In this document: in pieces, positions 23,553 to 36,985 of the stretch | Numbering within the stretch: the stretch's first letter is position 1 | Layout: every line of letters starts with the position of its first letter | DNA from: Effrenium voratum | Lineage: Eukaryota; Sar; Dinophyceae; Suessiales; Symbiodiniaceae | DNA: 64,000 bases | Direction: 5' to 3' | NCBI GenBank assembly: GCA_963377175.1 | Contig: CAUJNA010000580.1 | Span: 982,347-1,046,346, forward strand | The notes under the pieces: generated by a model | Databases searched by the model: none | What the model was told of the DNA's origin: nothing | The model's input: the letters and a program-made list of their open reading frames with translations, nothing else | Program-made: the position numbers and the translations under genes

Positions 23553-23696
23553 TCTGAGCCCTGGCGAGCCACTGCTGCAGCATCTGCGAGGAGTCGGGCG
23601 CTGGTGCGGGAGCCGCGCCCGTGGCAGTGGTCGCAGCGGTGGCAGCAGCCTGGCCTTGCGCCTGCAGCATCATCACATACTGCAGGTATTGCCTCA
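23553..23696 (-). CDS. candidate exon, Ala/Gln-rich, unknown product
   Basis: 144 bp (48 codons). Reads VRQYLQYVMMLQAQGQ then AAATAATTATGAAPAPAPD and SSQMLQQWLARAQ, after an AG acceptor (ATCGAGCAG) and before CTCAGA/GTGGCC. The Tyr/Met/Gln start resembles spacer regions of RNA-binding proteins, but no domain can be named. Confidence 0.45.
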
Positions 23697-24029
23697 CTGC
23701 TCGATGGACAAAAAGCTGCCATGGACGAAATCCTGTGTAAGCCATCTACTGGTGCAAATGTGTTTCCACCCACACGTCAGGGGTCACGGTCATGATTTGG
23801 GAGGAGTAGCATCGAAAAATGACAGGTTCACAATTGCCTTGAGTCCACATGCCCCAAGTCAATGACTAGGATGCAACAAATTGCAGCTGGAGTTTCGAAT
23901 CAGGAATGCAGCGTGTCCTTTGTTTACCCACCGCTCAGCTAGTTCCTCAGTGAGACCTCAAGGCATAATTTCAGCCCAGAACATACTTTGCAAGCCTCAG
24001 TGCTTTGGAAAGGGCCCTAAACAAACCTG

Positions 24030-24242
24030 CGATTCATGACTGCTGGCGATGCTGCGGATGCATAGTTGATTAGCAGCATCACTGATGTTGAGTGGTGATT
24101 CAGGATCATCATCATTCTCGTGACCCGACTTGACATTCAGGGGATGCAAGGTGACGAATATCATCATGACTGCTGGCGATGCTGCGGGCGCATAGTGATG
24201 ATAATCTTCTTTTTCAATGCGTATCATCAGGATCATCAGATG

Positions 24243-24277
<35 letters not shown>

Positions 24278-24321
24278 AACCCGACTGGAAATGCAGGGGA
24301 TGTGTAGTCATGACGGGTGTG

Positions 24322-24362
<41 letters not shown>

Positions 24363-24700
24363 CCATCTGATTGCATCCGTGCTAACAGCTTACTTCTTGC
24401 GAAGACGAAGCGATGACACAAAGTCCACGCTTTGCATCCACAGCAATACAACGAAGTCTTGCGAACAAAAAAAGGTGCCCCCAACATGGTTTTTGTCCTG
24501 CCCAAGTTTCCACACACCGGGGGCACTTCTTGTAAAATCCAACAAGGTGCTCATTATCATGCGAATTAATCCTGCAGTAGCTTGTTTGAGATGCAGGGTA
24601 TGCGTCGTCATAATTATCATAACAACTGCTGGTGATGCAACAAATGCAGGGTAACAGTTATCTTCATGACTGCTGGCGATAATGCGAATGCATAGTAATA
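24030..24700. repeat. dispersed repeat around ATGACTGCTGGCGATG with ATC microsatellites
   Basis: ATGACTGCTGGCGATGCTG recurs at about 24037, 24166 and (altered) 24667, interleaved with pure ATC/TCA runs at 24240-24277 and 24321-24363. Non-coding; the His- or Asp-run frames are artefacts. Confidence 0.7.
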
Positions 24701-25991
24701 AACAACAGCATCCCTAATCTTGGGTAATTATTTGCATCATCAAAAACATGATCATTATCGTGGTGCTCTTCTTTATCATATATGCTTTAAGTATGCCGTT
24801 AAACCCGACAAAAAAGCGTTTTCATAATTGTTAAAAGCAAGCCGGGGGCGGCGGCACAGGGCGGCAGCCCTTAGATAATCTGGGTGCTCAAGTGCAAATG
24901 TCTCCCAAACAAGGCACCCGCTTCCAAATGGTGCGATTCATATTGCTTTGTCTCAAAAGACCCCCCCACCAAAAACAAAGTGGTTGTATTTTTGCTTTCC
25001 CTTCGAGATAACCCCGAAGAAGGACACCCCGCTATTGGTGTCCTCTTCCGTTGAGACGTGCCCGAAGCCCATTGACTGTTGGTCCCAGCAAGACGCTTAT
25101 GAAGGAAGATTGGCCTCTGAGACAACCACAGGACCAGGTACTAGGACCACCCACTCCAGACATTCGCAAGCGAGATCGAAGCCCCCCCGAAGAGTGACCC
25201 CGACGCCGATCCATGTTCTTCCTGGGTGAAACCGTGTCTCTCACGGCATTTGGTGAGAGACATACAGCTACTAGCATGGCCAATGGAAAGGTTGGGGGTG
25301 CAAACCCTCCACAGGGCCCAGTTGTCAAAACCGAAGCGTGCCAACAAGGCACTGCTGCTGCAGCAGTTGCGGATTCATCTGCGGCAGGCCTGCCAAGGCT
25401 CGACGAAAAACCTATGCATCCAAAACCATAAAACCCTGTCCCACGCCAAGAAGGCATTGATCCTTTGGATGGCCAATGGTGGGCTCATTTTCCAGAGGAC
25501 AAAAACACCAACCTAAATAGCCAAATTGCAATCGCTTTTTTCAGTCTCCGTTGCTGGTGTTTGGGGTGAAGTGCATGAAAAAAATGTGCAACAGGGCGAT
25601 CCAGGAAGTCAACTTGAGCAAATCGCGAGGTGCGAGGTGGACTTTGTCCAAGCTCCACAGGGATCCTTGCATTACACATCTGAACATTGCCTTGTAAATG
25701 GTGGCTTCCCTGTATTTTGGTGGAAAAAGCTATGTTTCAATCTTTTAAGGAGCCCTGCTCCATGGCCATGACTTCCAATTCCCCGCAGGCGCTCGCCTGT
25801 GGGAGGCAGCGTGGCCGGCGGAAAAGTCCCTGGCAAGGTCTGCGGTGGGAAGGCCATGCCTCCTGCGTGGCAAAGGTTCGCTCGAGCCCAGGCACACGAA
25901 GTGCACACGCCCTTGCACACCCAACTGAACATACATTCCACAAGCTGGGGCATGGTATGTGGGGTAGGTGGGGTATGTGGGGCCGCAAGGC
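24701..25991. other. no gene recognised
   Basis: Several open frames on both strands, but none shows a recognisable domain together with splice signals. Confidence 0.4.
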
Positions 25992-26088
25992 TGTGGCTCA
26001 AAAACGGGGGTCCAAAATGGAGCCCTGGTAAATAGAAAGGTAGACCAAAAGTTGTGTAGACCCCAGCTGCTTCATTTTGAGCCTCACG
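25992..26088. repeat. inverted-repeat element, family B (copy 3)
   Basis: Begins TGTGGCTCAAAAACGG and ends CATTTTGAGCCTCAC, inverted over about 11 bp. Interior has GGTCCAAAATGGAGCCC and AGACCAAAAGTTGTGTAG. Confidence 0.65.
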
Positions 26089-26136
26089 AAACGCATGAAT
26101 CTCTGGTCACATGTCACATGAATCTCCGAAACACAC

Positions 26137-26216
26137 GTACCCAAAATGGCAACTTGTTATATGGAAACAAAGACCAACACCTGCACAACACAGCTGTTTC
26201 TTTTTGAGCCACACGA
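26137..26216. repeat. inverted-repeat element, family B (copy 4)
   Basis: Has GTACCCAAAATGGCAAC, AAAGACCAACACCTGCAC and TTTTTGAGCCACACG. It lies about 50 bp from copy 3. Confidence 0.6.
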
Positions 26217-27087
26217 AACACATGGAGCACTCCAGCCTCAAATTTGATCCTGGATGAGCCAGGGCCAAAACTAACGAAAGTCGAGCCAAGATGAGCGGCG
26301 GAAGGCTCAGAGTCGGCCGCGTGTTTCTTAGTGCTGAGCAACACATCACTCATAGGGTGGTGACTTTGCGGGCCAACAGGCTTTCCCTCGAGTTTCTAGA
26401 TGCAATGTTTGGAAAAAGATGTCCTCGGATGTTTGGGGCATAAAGATACTGGGATACGGCCCTTGGATGTTCTACCAAACCTCTTGTTTCTGTGATTCGA
26501 CACTTACTCTCGTGACGCTGGCTCTCAGCATTGAAGTCACTAGATCCCTCGATCCTGGCAACCATTCATGCGAGTCAATCAAAACCAACCGCCGACTGGA
26601 TGAATCAACCCGGATCAATAGATCCTGGGTTCCCACTGTCAAAACTAGGGGTTCCCCTCTGACTATCTAGCCTCAAATTAGTTCCCTTTCAAATACGCTT
26701 CTAAAACCTCGTGGATAGTGCATACACCCCCCCCACATTCTTGAAAGCCAGCACGAGGCCTACGAAGGGTGATGTATCTCCAAGAATAGCCTTCTTCTCC
26801 TTGGCTTTGAGGCCTGTTCCCCAAAAGCACATCGGATTTTCGGATTCGAGTCACAAAAAAATCCGGGAAGTTCGTGACCTCCAACTTGGACAACTGGACC
26901 TTTCCGCCCAAACCTCACCTCTCACTGACCCACAGTCGAGCGCCCCGGCTGGCCAGATCCTGGCGTGTGATCCCCTAAGACATTTCTGGGCTGCCCGTTT
27001 TCAGATCCCCCGCTAAAAGTGGCTAACTTTTAGTGGGTTAAATGGAAACTACCACTTTAAACACTAAAGGCGAAAAAGCTAAGGGTA
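26217..27087. other. no gene recognised
   Basis: No exon-like block or repeat of note was seen. Confidence 0.35.
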
Positions 27088-27232
27088 ATATCATACTCAA
27101 AACCCGGTATTAAGATGGTTGTAATCCCAGAACCATGCTTCAAGAACTAAGAAGGCGGACATCCGCAGCTATTTATGGCAAGGGGAGTATCCCGTACTAA
27201 CCTTCATCTACCAGAGTTTTGATTGTGGCTCA
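27088..27232. repeat. inverted-repeat element, family D (copy 3)
   Basis: Same interior as the 12312 copy (CCCGGTATTAAGATGGTTG, AAGAAGGCGGACATCCGCAG, ACCTTCATCTACC). The right end GTTTTGATTGTGGCTCA is intact and the left end is diverged. Confidence 0.8.
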
Positions 27233-27737
27233 TTTGCCTCTGGGGCCAGAGCAAAATGGCCTGCCTCCCTGTCATTTGGTTTTAAAGCCATCGTAACGCA
27301 TCCAGCAAAAGACAGGAGTTGAGGGCTCTTTAAGTGCATTGCCTCTAGATCCCCTCGCACGGAGCATCCTCAACGTGATGTCCCACTGCAGCCCTTCCTT
27401 CCTACGCTGTGGCCTTTGTTTGAAAAATCCATGCCTTGCCAGACAACCCTGCCTGACACATCAAAACGTCCGAGCCATGTTTCAATTCTGCATAGACTCA
27501 CAAGGGTCCTCCAAAATTTCATGCATATCAAATCACATCGGAAGAAAACCCTAGGCTAAGATTCTGGTCCCGCAGGGCAAATTGAGTCCCCAAGGATGTC
27601 TTTCACCTGCTCGCGCGGGTGAAAGAGATCCTACGCAGGCCCTCAAGACATTGCAAAGGGCCTGCCTTTCTCTGGGAAGTGACTGGCATTGAGGCAGGCA
27701 ATAAAGTGGTCCTGAGTGGAAACAGACCTACAATGTG

Positions 27738-30700
27738 TTTCATTCATTCATTCATTCATTCATGCATTCACTCACTCACTCACTCACTCACTCACTCACT
27801 CACTCATTCATTCATTCATTCATTCATTCATTCATTCATTCATTCATTCATTCATGCATTCATTCATTCATTCATTCATTCATACATGCATTGATTCATC
27901 CATCCATCCATCCATCCATCCATCCATCCATCCATCCATCCATCCATCCATGCATCCATCCATCCATTAATTCATTCCATTCAGTCCATTCATTCCATTC
28001 ATTCATTCCATTCATTCATTCCATTCATTCCATACCATTCATTCCACTCATTCCACTCATTCCTCTCATTCCACTCATTTCACTCATTCCATTCATTCAT
28101 TTCATTCAGTCCATTCATTCCATTCATTCATTCCATTCAGTCCATTCATTCCATTCATGCCATTCATTCCATTCATTCATTTCATTCAGTCCATTCATTC
28201 CATTCATGCCATTCATTCCATTCATTCATTTCATTCAGTCCATTCATTCCATTCATTCATTCCACTAAGTCCATGCATTCCATTCATTCCATTCATTCCA
28301 TTCATTCCATTCATTCCATTCATTCCATTCATTCCATTCATTCCATGCATTCCATTCACTCCATTCATTCATGCATTCATTAATTCATTCATTCATTCAT
28401 TCATTCATTCATTCATTCATGCATTCATTTATTTCATTGATTCATTCATTCATTCATTCATTCATTCATTCATTCATTCATTCATTCGTTCGTTCATTCA
28501 TTCGTTCGTTCGTTCGTTCGTTCGTTCGTTCGATCGTTTTATTGCTTCCTTCCTTCCTTCCATCCATCCATCAATGCATTCATTCATTAATTCATTCATT
28601 TCATGTCATATCATGTCATTTCATGTCATGTCATGTCATTTCATGTCATGTCATGTCATGTCAATTCATTTCAAATCGTTTCATATGTCATTCATTCATT
28701 TATTCATTCATTCATTCATTCATTCATTCATTCATTCAATCATTCATTCATTCATTCATTCATTCATTCATTCATTCATTCATTCATTCATTCATTCATT
28801 CATTCATTCATTTAGTTCATTCACTCATTCATTCATTCATTCATTCATCCATCCATCCATTCATTCATTCATCCATCCATCCATCCATCCATTCCTTCAC
28901 TCATTTACTTCATTCATCCATTCATCCGTTCATTCTTGAATTCATTCATTCATTTATTCATTCATTCAGTCATTCATTCATTTATTTCATTCATTCATTA
29001 TTTCATTCATTCATTCACTTGTTCATTCGTTCGTTCGTTCGTTCGATCGATCGTTTTATTGCTTCCTTCCTTCCTTCCTTCCATCCATCCATCCATGCCT
29101 TCAATCATTAATTCATTAATTCATTCATTTCATTTCATTTGATTTCATTTCATTTCACTTCATGTCATGTCATGTCACGTCATGTCATTTCAATTCAAAT
29201 CATTTCAATTCATTTCAGATTTCATTCATTCTTTCATTCATTCATTCATTCATTCATTCATTCATTCACTCACTCACTCACTCACTCACTCACTCACTCA
29301 CTCACTCGTTAATTAATTAATTAACTAATTCATTCATTCATTCATTCATTCATTCGTTCAATCATTCATTCATTCATTCATTCATGCATGCATGCATGCA
29401 TGCATGCATTGCTTTCATTCATTCCTTTCATTAATTCATTCATTCATTCATTCATTCATTCTCTCAATCATTCATTCATTTATTCATTTATTCATTCATT
29501 CATTCATTCATTCATTCATGAATTCATTCATTCATTCATTCATTCCATTCATTCATTCATTCATTCATTCATCCATTCACTCCATTGACTCCATTCATTC
29601 CATTCACTCCATTCATTCCATGCATTCCATTCACTCCATTCATTCATTCATTGATTTATTGATTCATTGATTCATTCATTCATTTATTCATTCATTCGTT
29701 CGTTTGTTCCTTCGATCGTTTTATTGCTTCCTTCCTTCCTTCCTTCCATCCATCCATGCATTCATTCATTAATTCATTCATTTCATTTCATGTCATTTCA
29801 TTTCATGTCATGTCATGTCATGTCAATTCATTTCAAATCGTTTCATATTTCATTCATTCATTCATTCATTCATTCATTCATTCATTCGTTCAATCATTCA
29901 TTCATTCATTCATTCATGCATGCATGCATGCATGCATGCATTGCTTTCATTCATTCCTTTCATTCATTCATTCATTCATTCATTCTCTCAATCATTCATT
30001 CATTTATTCATTTATTCATTCATTCATTCATTCATTCATTCATTCATGAATTCATTCATTCATGCATTCATTCATTCATTCATTCATTCATTCATTCATT
30101 CATTGATTCACTCCATTGACTCCATTCATTCCATTCACTCCATTCATTCCATTCATTCCATTCATTCCATTCATTCCATTCATTCATTCCATTCAGTCCA
30201 TTCATTCCAATCATTCATTCCATTCAGTCCATTCATTCCATTCATTCATTCCATTCATTCGTTCCATTAATTCCATGCATTCCATTCATTCCATTCATTC
30301 CATTCATTCCATTCATTCCATTCACTCCATTCATTCCATTCGTTTCATTTGATTTCATTTGATTTCATTTCATGTCATTTCAATTCATTTCATTTCAATC
30401 ATTCATTCATTCATTCTTTCATTCATTCATTCATTCATTCATCCATTCATTCATGCATTCATTTATTTCATTGATTCATTGATTCATTGATTCATTGATT
30501 CATTGATTCATTGATTCATTGATTCATTGATTCATTCATTCATTCATTCATTCATTCATTCATTCATTTATTCATTCATTCATTCATTCATTCATTCATT
30601 CATTCATTCATTCATTCATTCATTCATTAATTCATTCATTCATTCATTCATTAGTTCATTCCATTTAATTGATTCATTGGTTCATTGATTCAATTTTTTG

Positions 30701-31200
30701 TTGATTCATTCATTAATTTGTTCATTCGTTCATTCAAGCAATCAATCAATTCATTCCATTCATTTGTTTTATTCCATTCATTCCATTCGAACCATGCATT
30801 TCATTCATCCCATTCACCAAATTCATGCCCTTCGTTCCATTAATTCCATTCTTTGCATTCATTCCGTTCACTCCGTTCATTCCTTTCATTCCATTGATTC
30901 CATTTATCCCACTCATCCAATTCATTCCATTCATTCCGTTCGTTCCATTCATTCCGTTCACTCCGTTCATTCCGTTCATTCCATTCATTCCATTCACTCC
31001 ATTCATTCCATCTATTCCGTTCATTCCATTCACTCGAGTCAACCCTTTCATCCCCTTCATTCCATTCATTTGTTCATTTGTTCATTCCTTTGTTCGTTCA
31101 TTCATTCATTCATTCATTCATTCATTCATTCATTCCTTCCTTCCTTCATTCGTTCGTTCGTTCGTTCGTTCGTTCGTTCGTTCGTTCGTTGATTTTTGTT
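27738..31200. repeat. 3.5-kb ATTC tetranucleotide tract with variants
   Basis: Nearly continuous CATT/ATTC repeats with blocks of CACT, CCAT, TTCG, GCAT, TGAT and CATTC plus C. Blocks such as GATCGTTTTATTGCTTCC, TTTCATGTCATGTC and GCATGCATGCATTGC recur at intervals (about 28.5, 29.05 and 29.7 kb), so part of it is a higher-order repeat. Long frames of repeated His-Ser-Phe-Ile are by-products. Confidence 0.95.
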
Positions 31201-31320
31201 GAATGGATGGATGAAGGAAAGAATGAATGGATGAATGGATGAATGGATGAATGGATGAATGGACGAATGGATGAAAGGATGACAGGATGAATTGATGGAT
31301 GCATGGATGCATGGATGAAG
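31201..31320. repeat. GGATGAAT tract, reverse orientation of the ATTC repeat
   Basis: Directly after the TTCG block the strand bias switches: GAATGGATGGATGAATGG repeats run for about 120 bp. Together with the preceding tract this can form a long fold-back. Confidence 0.85.
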
Positions 31321-31805
31321 CAATTCAATTAGTCAATCAATCAATCGATCAATCAACCAAACAATCAATCAAGTCAATCAATCCACCAACCACTCAATCC
31401 ATCCAATCGATCCAATCCAATCCAATCCAATCTGATCCGATCCAATCCGATCCAATCCAATCCACTTTAATCCAATCCAGGCACCCAACCAAGCAAGCAA
31501 GCAATAAAGCAATGAATAAACAAGTGAGTGAATGAATGGATGAATTCCTTCATAAAATTAAATAACTACGTTTATAAATAAGCAAAAGAAAGAATAACAA
31601 AACAAGCATAAGAATATACAAGTATATTCTAACTATAATATAAAGAAACGATAAAGTCAAGAAACAAACGAAAGGAACCCTGAAAATCCACTTTGCACAA
31701 CCCCTCCTCCAGCCGCAGTGTGAGAGCCCATTCCGCAGGCCAGCAGCTTGCATCGTTTTGGAGTGTGCGCTGGGCTGGGGGTCAAAATGTCTGCGTCGGG
31801 TCAGA
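31321..31805. other. no gene; AATC-rich repeats
   Basis: CAATCAATC and CCAATCCAATC runs up to about 31480, then AT-rich unique sequence. Confidence 0.5.
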
Positions 31806-31995
31806 ATGGCCATGGGTATGGGTCAAAATTTTGACAGACACATGTGGGTATGGGTCAAAATTTTGACAGACACATGTGGGTATGGGTCAAAAATCAAATC
31901 GTCCCCCCGGTGAACATCCCAATCCAACCACTAAAATAGGTTCTAAAATGGGTGGTGAATTCACCCCAAAACACCATTGGTGTTGACCCACAGCC
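31806..31995. repeat. inverted-repeat element, family F (copy 1, expanded)
   Basis: Left end ATGGCCATGGGTATGGGTC; right end GTTGACCCACAGCCA. The left part has been tandemly expanded: ATGTGGGTATGGGTCAAAA is repeated, each time followed by TTTTGACAGACAC. Related copies at 50632 and 56094. Confidence 0.65.
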
Positions 31996-32253
31996 AAAAT
32001 AGGCTCAAATGCGAAGGCTTTCCGGCCGAGGTCGCGAAGGGACATCCTGACTTTTGACAAGCCTTGCAGGAAGACCAGCTTTCTGTGATGGGTGTGGCCA
32101 ATCTTCAATGCATCATCTCTGATGTGAGCAATGCTAGGTGTGACCCTGGTCTGCTGTACAGCGGCGCCACCTAGGTTGACTGAAGCAAACCAGATCTCCT
32201 GCGATTGCTCGGATCACAAGAACTCGCACTTACAAAAAAAAACAAAAAACGAA

Positions 32254-35200
32254 AGCCATGTCCAGACCATCCACCTGCCACAGCTGGTAGTGCTGTGCTT
32301 GAACAGCAGGTTCTGCGTTGGTAGAGTGATTGGGCAATGTCTCATCCCGGCACTGGCATCTGCAAACTTGCATTCCTTGGTCTTCCCTGATCTTTCTCAA
32401 CTTGCAAATGCATGCCTAGTCTACGTCCGCCAGTCTTCGCAAAATGACCTGCCAAACCATCCACGTGCCTCAGCTGGTAGTGCATGTGCTTTGCTTCAAC
32501 AGCAGGTTCTCCGTTGGTAGAGTGATTGGGCAATGTCTCATCCCGGCAATGACATATGCAAACTTGCATTCCTTGGTCTTCCCTCATCTTTCTCAACTTG
32601 CAAATGCATGCCCAGTCTACGTCCGCCAGTCTTCGCAAAATGACCTGCCAAACCATCCACGTGCCTCAGCTGGTAGTTCATGTGCTTTGCTTCAACAGCA
32701 GGTTCTGCGTTGGTAGAGTGATTGGGCAATGTCTCATCCCGGCACTGGCATCTGCAAACTTGCATTCCTTCGTCTTCCCTCATCTTTCTCAACTTGCAAA
32801 TGTATACCTAGTCTACGTTAGACAGTCTTTACACAATGACCTGCCAAACCATCCACGTGCCTCAGCTGGTAGTGCATGTGCTTTGCTTCAACAGCAGGTT
32901 CTGCGTTGGTAGAGTGATTGGGCAATGTCTTATCCCGGCACTGGCATCTGCAAACTTGCATTCCTTGATCATTCTCAACTCGGCAATGTCACATCCCGGC
33001 ACTGGCATCTGCAAACTTGCATTCCTTCATCTTTCTCAACTTGCAAATGCTACGTCCACGAGTCTTCACACAATGACCTGCCAAACCATCCACGTGCCTC
33101 AACTGGTAGTGCATGTGCTTTGATGCAACACCAGGTTCTGCGTTGTGGACAATGTCTCATCCCAGCACACACATATGCAAACTTGCACTCCTTGATCTTT
33201 CTCAACAGCCGAAGGCATGCCTAGTCCATGTTCGCCAGTCTTTACACAATGACCTGCCAAACCATCCACGTGCCTCAGCTGGTAGTGCATGTGCTTTGCT
33301 TCAACAGCAGGTTCTGCGTTGGTAGAGTGATTGGGCAATGTCTCATCCCGGCACTGGCATCTGCAAACTTGCATTCCTTGGTCTTCCCTCATCTTTCTCA
33401 ACTTGCAAATGCATGCCTAGTCTACGTCCGCCAGTCTTCGCAAAATGACCTGCCAAACCATCCACGTGCCTCAGCTGGTAGTGCATGTGCTTTGCTTCAA
33501 CAGCAGGTTCTGCGTTGGTAGAGTGATTGGGCAATGTCTCATCCCTGCACTGGCATCTGCAACCTTGCATTCCTTGGTCTTCCAATGTCACATCCCGGCA
33601 CTGGCATCTGCAAACTTGCATTCCTTCATCTTTCTCAACTTGCAAATGCTACGTCCACCAGTCTTCACACAATGACCTGCCAAACCATCCACGTGCCTCA
33701 ACTGGTAGTGCATGTGCTTTGATGCAACAGCAGGTTCTGCGCTGTGGGCACTGACATATGCAAACTTGCATTCCTTGATCTTTCTCAACAGCCAAAGGCA
33801 TGCCTAGTCCATGTCCGCCAGTCTTCACACAATGACCTGCCAAACCATCCACGTGCCTCAGCTGGAAGTGCATGTGCTTTGCTTCAACAGCAGGTTCTGC
33901 GTTGGTAGAGTGATTGGGCAATGTCTCATCCCGGCACTGACATATGAAAGTTTGCATTCGTTGGTCTTCCCTCATCTTTCTCAACTTGCAAATGCATGCC
34001 TAGTCTATGTCCGCCAGTCTTCGCAAAATGACCTGCCAATCCATCCACGTGCCTCAGCTGGTAGTGCATGTGCTTTGCTTCAACAGCAGGTTCTGCGTTG
34101 GTAGAGTGATTGGGCAATGTCTTATCCCGGCACTGATATATGCAAACTTGCATTCCTTGGTCTTCCCTGATCTTTCTCAACTTGCAAATGCATGCCTAGT
34201 CTACGTCCGCCAGTCTTCACAAAATGACCTGCCAAACCATCCACGTGCCTCAGCTGTTAGTGCATGTGTTGTTCTTCAACAGCAGGTTCTGCGTTGGTAG
34301 AGTGATTGGGCAATGTCTCATCCCACCAATAACATCTGCAAACTTGCATTCCTTGGTCGTTCTCCACTTCCAATTGCTTGCCAAGCCTACGTCCACTAGT
34401 TTTCGCAAAATGACCTGCCAAACCATCCAAGTGCCTCAGCTGGTAGTGCATGTGCTTTGCTTCAACAGCAGGTTCTGCGTTGGTAGAGTGATTGGGCAAT
34501 GTCTCATCCCGGCACTGACATCTGCAAACTTGCATTCCTTGGTCTTCCCTGATCTTTCTCAACTTGCAAATGCATGCCTAGTCTACGTCCGCCAGTCTTC
34601 GCAAAATGACCTGCCAAACCATCCACGTGCCTCAGCTGGTAGTGCATGTGCTTTGCTTCAACAGCAGGTTCTGCGTTGGTAGAGTGATTGGGCAATGTCT
34701 CATCCCGGCACTGGCATCTGCAAACTTGCATTCCTTCGTCTTCCCTCATCTTTCTCAACTTGCGAATGCATGCCTAGTCTATGTCCGACAGTCTTCACAC
34801 AGTAACTGCCAAACCATCCACGTGCCTCAGCTGGTAGTGCATGTGCTTTGCTTCAACAGCAGGTTCTGCGTTGGTAGAGTGATTGGGCAATGTCTCATCC
34901 TGGCACTGGCATCTGCAAACTTGCATTCCTTGTCTTTCTCCACTTGCAATTGCCTGCCAAGCCTACGTCCACCAGTCTTCACACAATGACCTGCCAAACC
35001 ATCCACGTGCCTCAGCTGGTAGTGCATGTGCTTTGCTTCAACAGCAGGTTCTGCGTTGGTAGAGTGATTCGGCAATGTCTCATCCCGGCATCTGCATACT
35101 TGCATTCCTTGATCTTCCCTGATCTTTCTCAACTTGCAAATGCATGCCAAGCCTATGTCTGCCAGTCTTCACACAATTACCTGCCAAACCATCCACGTGC

Positions 35201-36266
35201 CTCAGCTGGAAGTGCATGTGCTTTGCTTCAACAGCAGGTTCTGCGTTGGTAGAGTGATTGGGCAATGCCTCATCCCGGCACTGGCATCTGCATACTTGCA
35301 TTCCTTGATCTTTCTCAACTTGCAAATGCATGCCAAGCCTATGTCTGCCAGTCTTCACACAATTACCTGCCAAACCATCCACGTGCCTCAGCTGGTAGTG
35401 CATGTGCTTTGCTTCAACAGCAGGTTCTGCGTTGGTAGAGTGATTGGGCAATGTCTCATCCCGGCATCTGCATACTTGCATTCCTTGATCTTCCCTGATC
35501 TTTCTCAACTTGCAAATGCATGCCAAGCCTATGTCTGCCAGTCTTCACACAATTACCTGCCAAACCATCCACGTGCCTCAGCTGGTAGTGCATGTGCTTT
35601 GCTTCAACAGCAGGTTCTGCGTTGGTAGAGTGATTGGGCAATGTCTCATCCCGGCACTGGCATCTGCATACTTGCATTCCTTGATCTTTTTCAACTTGCA
35701 AATGCATGCCTAGTCTATGTCCGACAGTCTCCACACAATGACCTGCCAAACCATCCACGTGCCTCAGATGGTAGTGCATGTGCTTTGCTTCAACAGCAGG
35801 TTCTGCGTTGGTAGAGTGATTGGGCAATGTCTCATCCCGGCATCTGCATACTTGCATTCCTTGATCTTCCCTGATCTTTCTCAACTTGCAAATGCATGCC
35901 AAGCCTATGTCTGCCAGTCTTCACACAATTACCTGCCAAACCATCCACGTGCCTCAGCTGGTAGTGCATGTGCGTTGCTTCAACAGCAGGTTCTGCGTTG
36001 GTAGAGTGATTGGGCAATGTCTCATCCCGGCACTGGCATCTGCAAACTTGCATTCCTTGTCTTTCTCAACTTGCAAATGCGTGCCTAGTCTATTTGCGCC
36101 AGTCTTCACATAATGACCTGCCAAACCATCCACGTGCCTCAGCTGGTCGTGCATGTGCTTCGCTTCAACAGCAGGTTCTGCGTTGGTAGAGTGTTTCGGC
36201 AATGTCTCAATCCGGCACTGACATTTGCAAACTTGCATTCCTGGATCTTTCTCAACTTGCAAATGG
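32254..36266. repeat. satellite array, about 190-bp unit, about 21 copies
   Basis: Head-to-tail repeats. Conserved blocks per unit: GACCTGCCAAACCATCCACG, TGCCTCAGCTGGTAGTGCAT, CAACAGCAGGTTCTGCGTTG, GATTGGGCAATGTCTCATCC and CAAACTTGCATTCCTTG. Spacing between GGTTCTGCGTTGG anchors is mostly 183-197 bp. Copies are very similar but differ by small indels. Open frames run through units on both strands only because the unit has few stops. Confidence 0.95.
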
Positions 36267-36539
36267 TTTCTTCGACCTTCAAGCTGAACGAACGGTCCTA
36301 GCGATACTTGCAGCTCACGGACAAAGCAATGCTCGGATACCCGAGTAAACAAACACAAAGTTACGTTCGGCTACACAGTCATAGGGCACTCATCTTCGAT
36401 GTATATGACTAGCTTGACCCCGAAAGAGAAGGCAGGCACCATCAAGTGGCGGGCCTTCCGCTGCTGCGCGCTGGCAGGTTACCCTATGTACGCGGTCTTG
36501 GTCCTTCATGCGCACGGAGTAATCTGCCACATGTATATA

Positions 36540-36985
36540 CGTGTGTATATATATATATATATGTATATTTACTTAAATATGTAGATAGACAAACAGGGAG
36601 GCAGCCAGGCAGGCAGGCAGACACAGACAGACTCAGACAGACACGGACAGACACAGACAGACAGAGAAGACACAGAAGACAGAGAAGGTAGAGCGGGCAG
36701 AGAAGAAGAAGACAGGGAAGACAGAGAAGGCAGAGAAGGCAGAGCAGGCAGAGAAGAAGACAGAGAAGACAGAGAAAGACAGACAGAAAGAGAGAGAGAG
36801 CCAGAGAGACAGACAGACAGTCAGGCAGGCAGGCAGGCAAGCAGGCAGGCAGGCAGGCAGGCAGCCAGACAGACAGACAGACAGCCAGACAGAGAGACAA
36901 ATAGGTAGATAGATAGATAGATAGATACATAGATGGATGGATGGATGGATAGATAGATAGATAGATAGATAGATACGAGTACCTA
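36540..36985. repeat. TATA, CAGA/GACA, GAAGACAGA, GCAG and GATA microsatellite cluster
   Basis: Successive simple-repeat blocks: TA run (36545-36562), GCAGACAGA and AGAAGACAGAG repeats, CAGG, then GATA up to about 36974. Confidence 0.95.

Noticed and set aside
27735..31192. Long plus-strand frames of repeated His-Ser-Phe-Ile
   Set aside because: Pure by-product of the ATTC tetranucleotide repeat, where three frames stay open.
32254..36266. CRISPR-like array or repeated gene family
   Set aside because: Units are near-identical over the whole 190 bp with no unique spacers; eukaryotic satellite.
32342..36358. RNase H-like motif (AKHMHYQLRHV, GLAGHFAKT) in the satellite minus strand
   Set aside because: Spacing does not fit copia RNase H and unit length is not a constant multiple of three.
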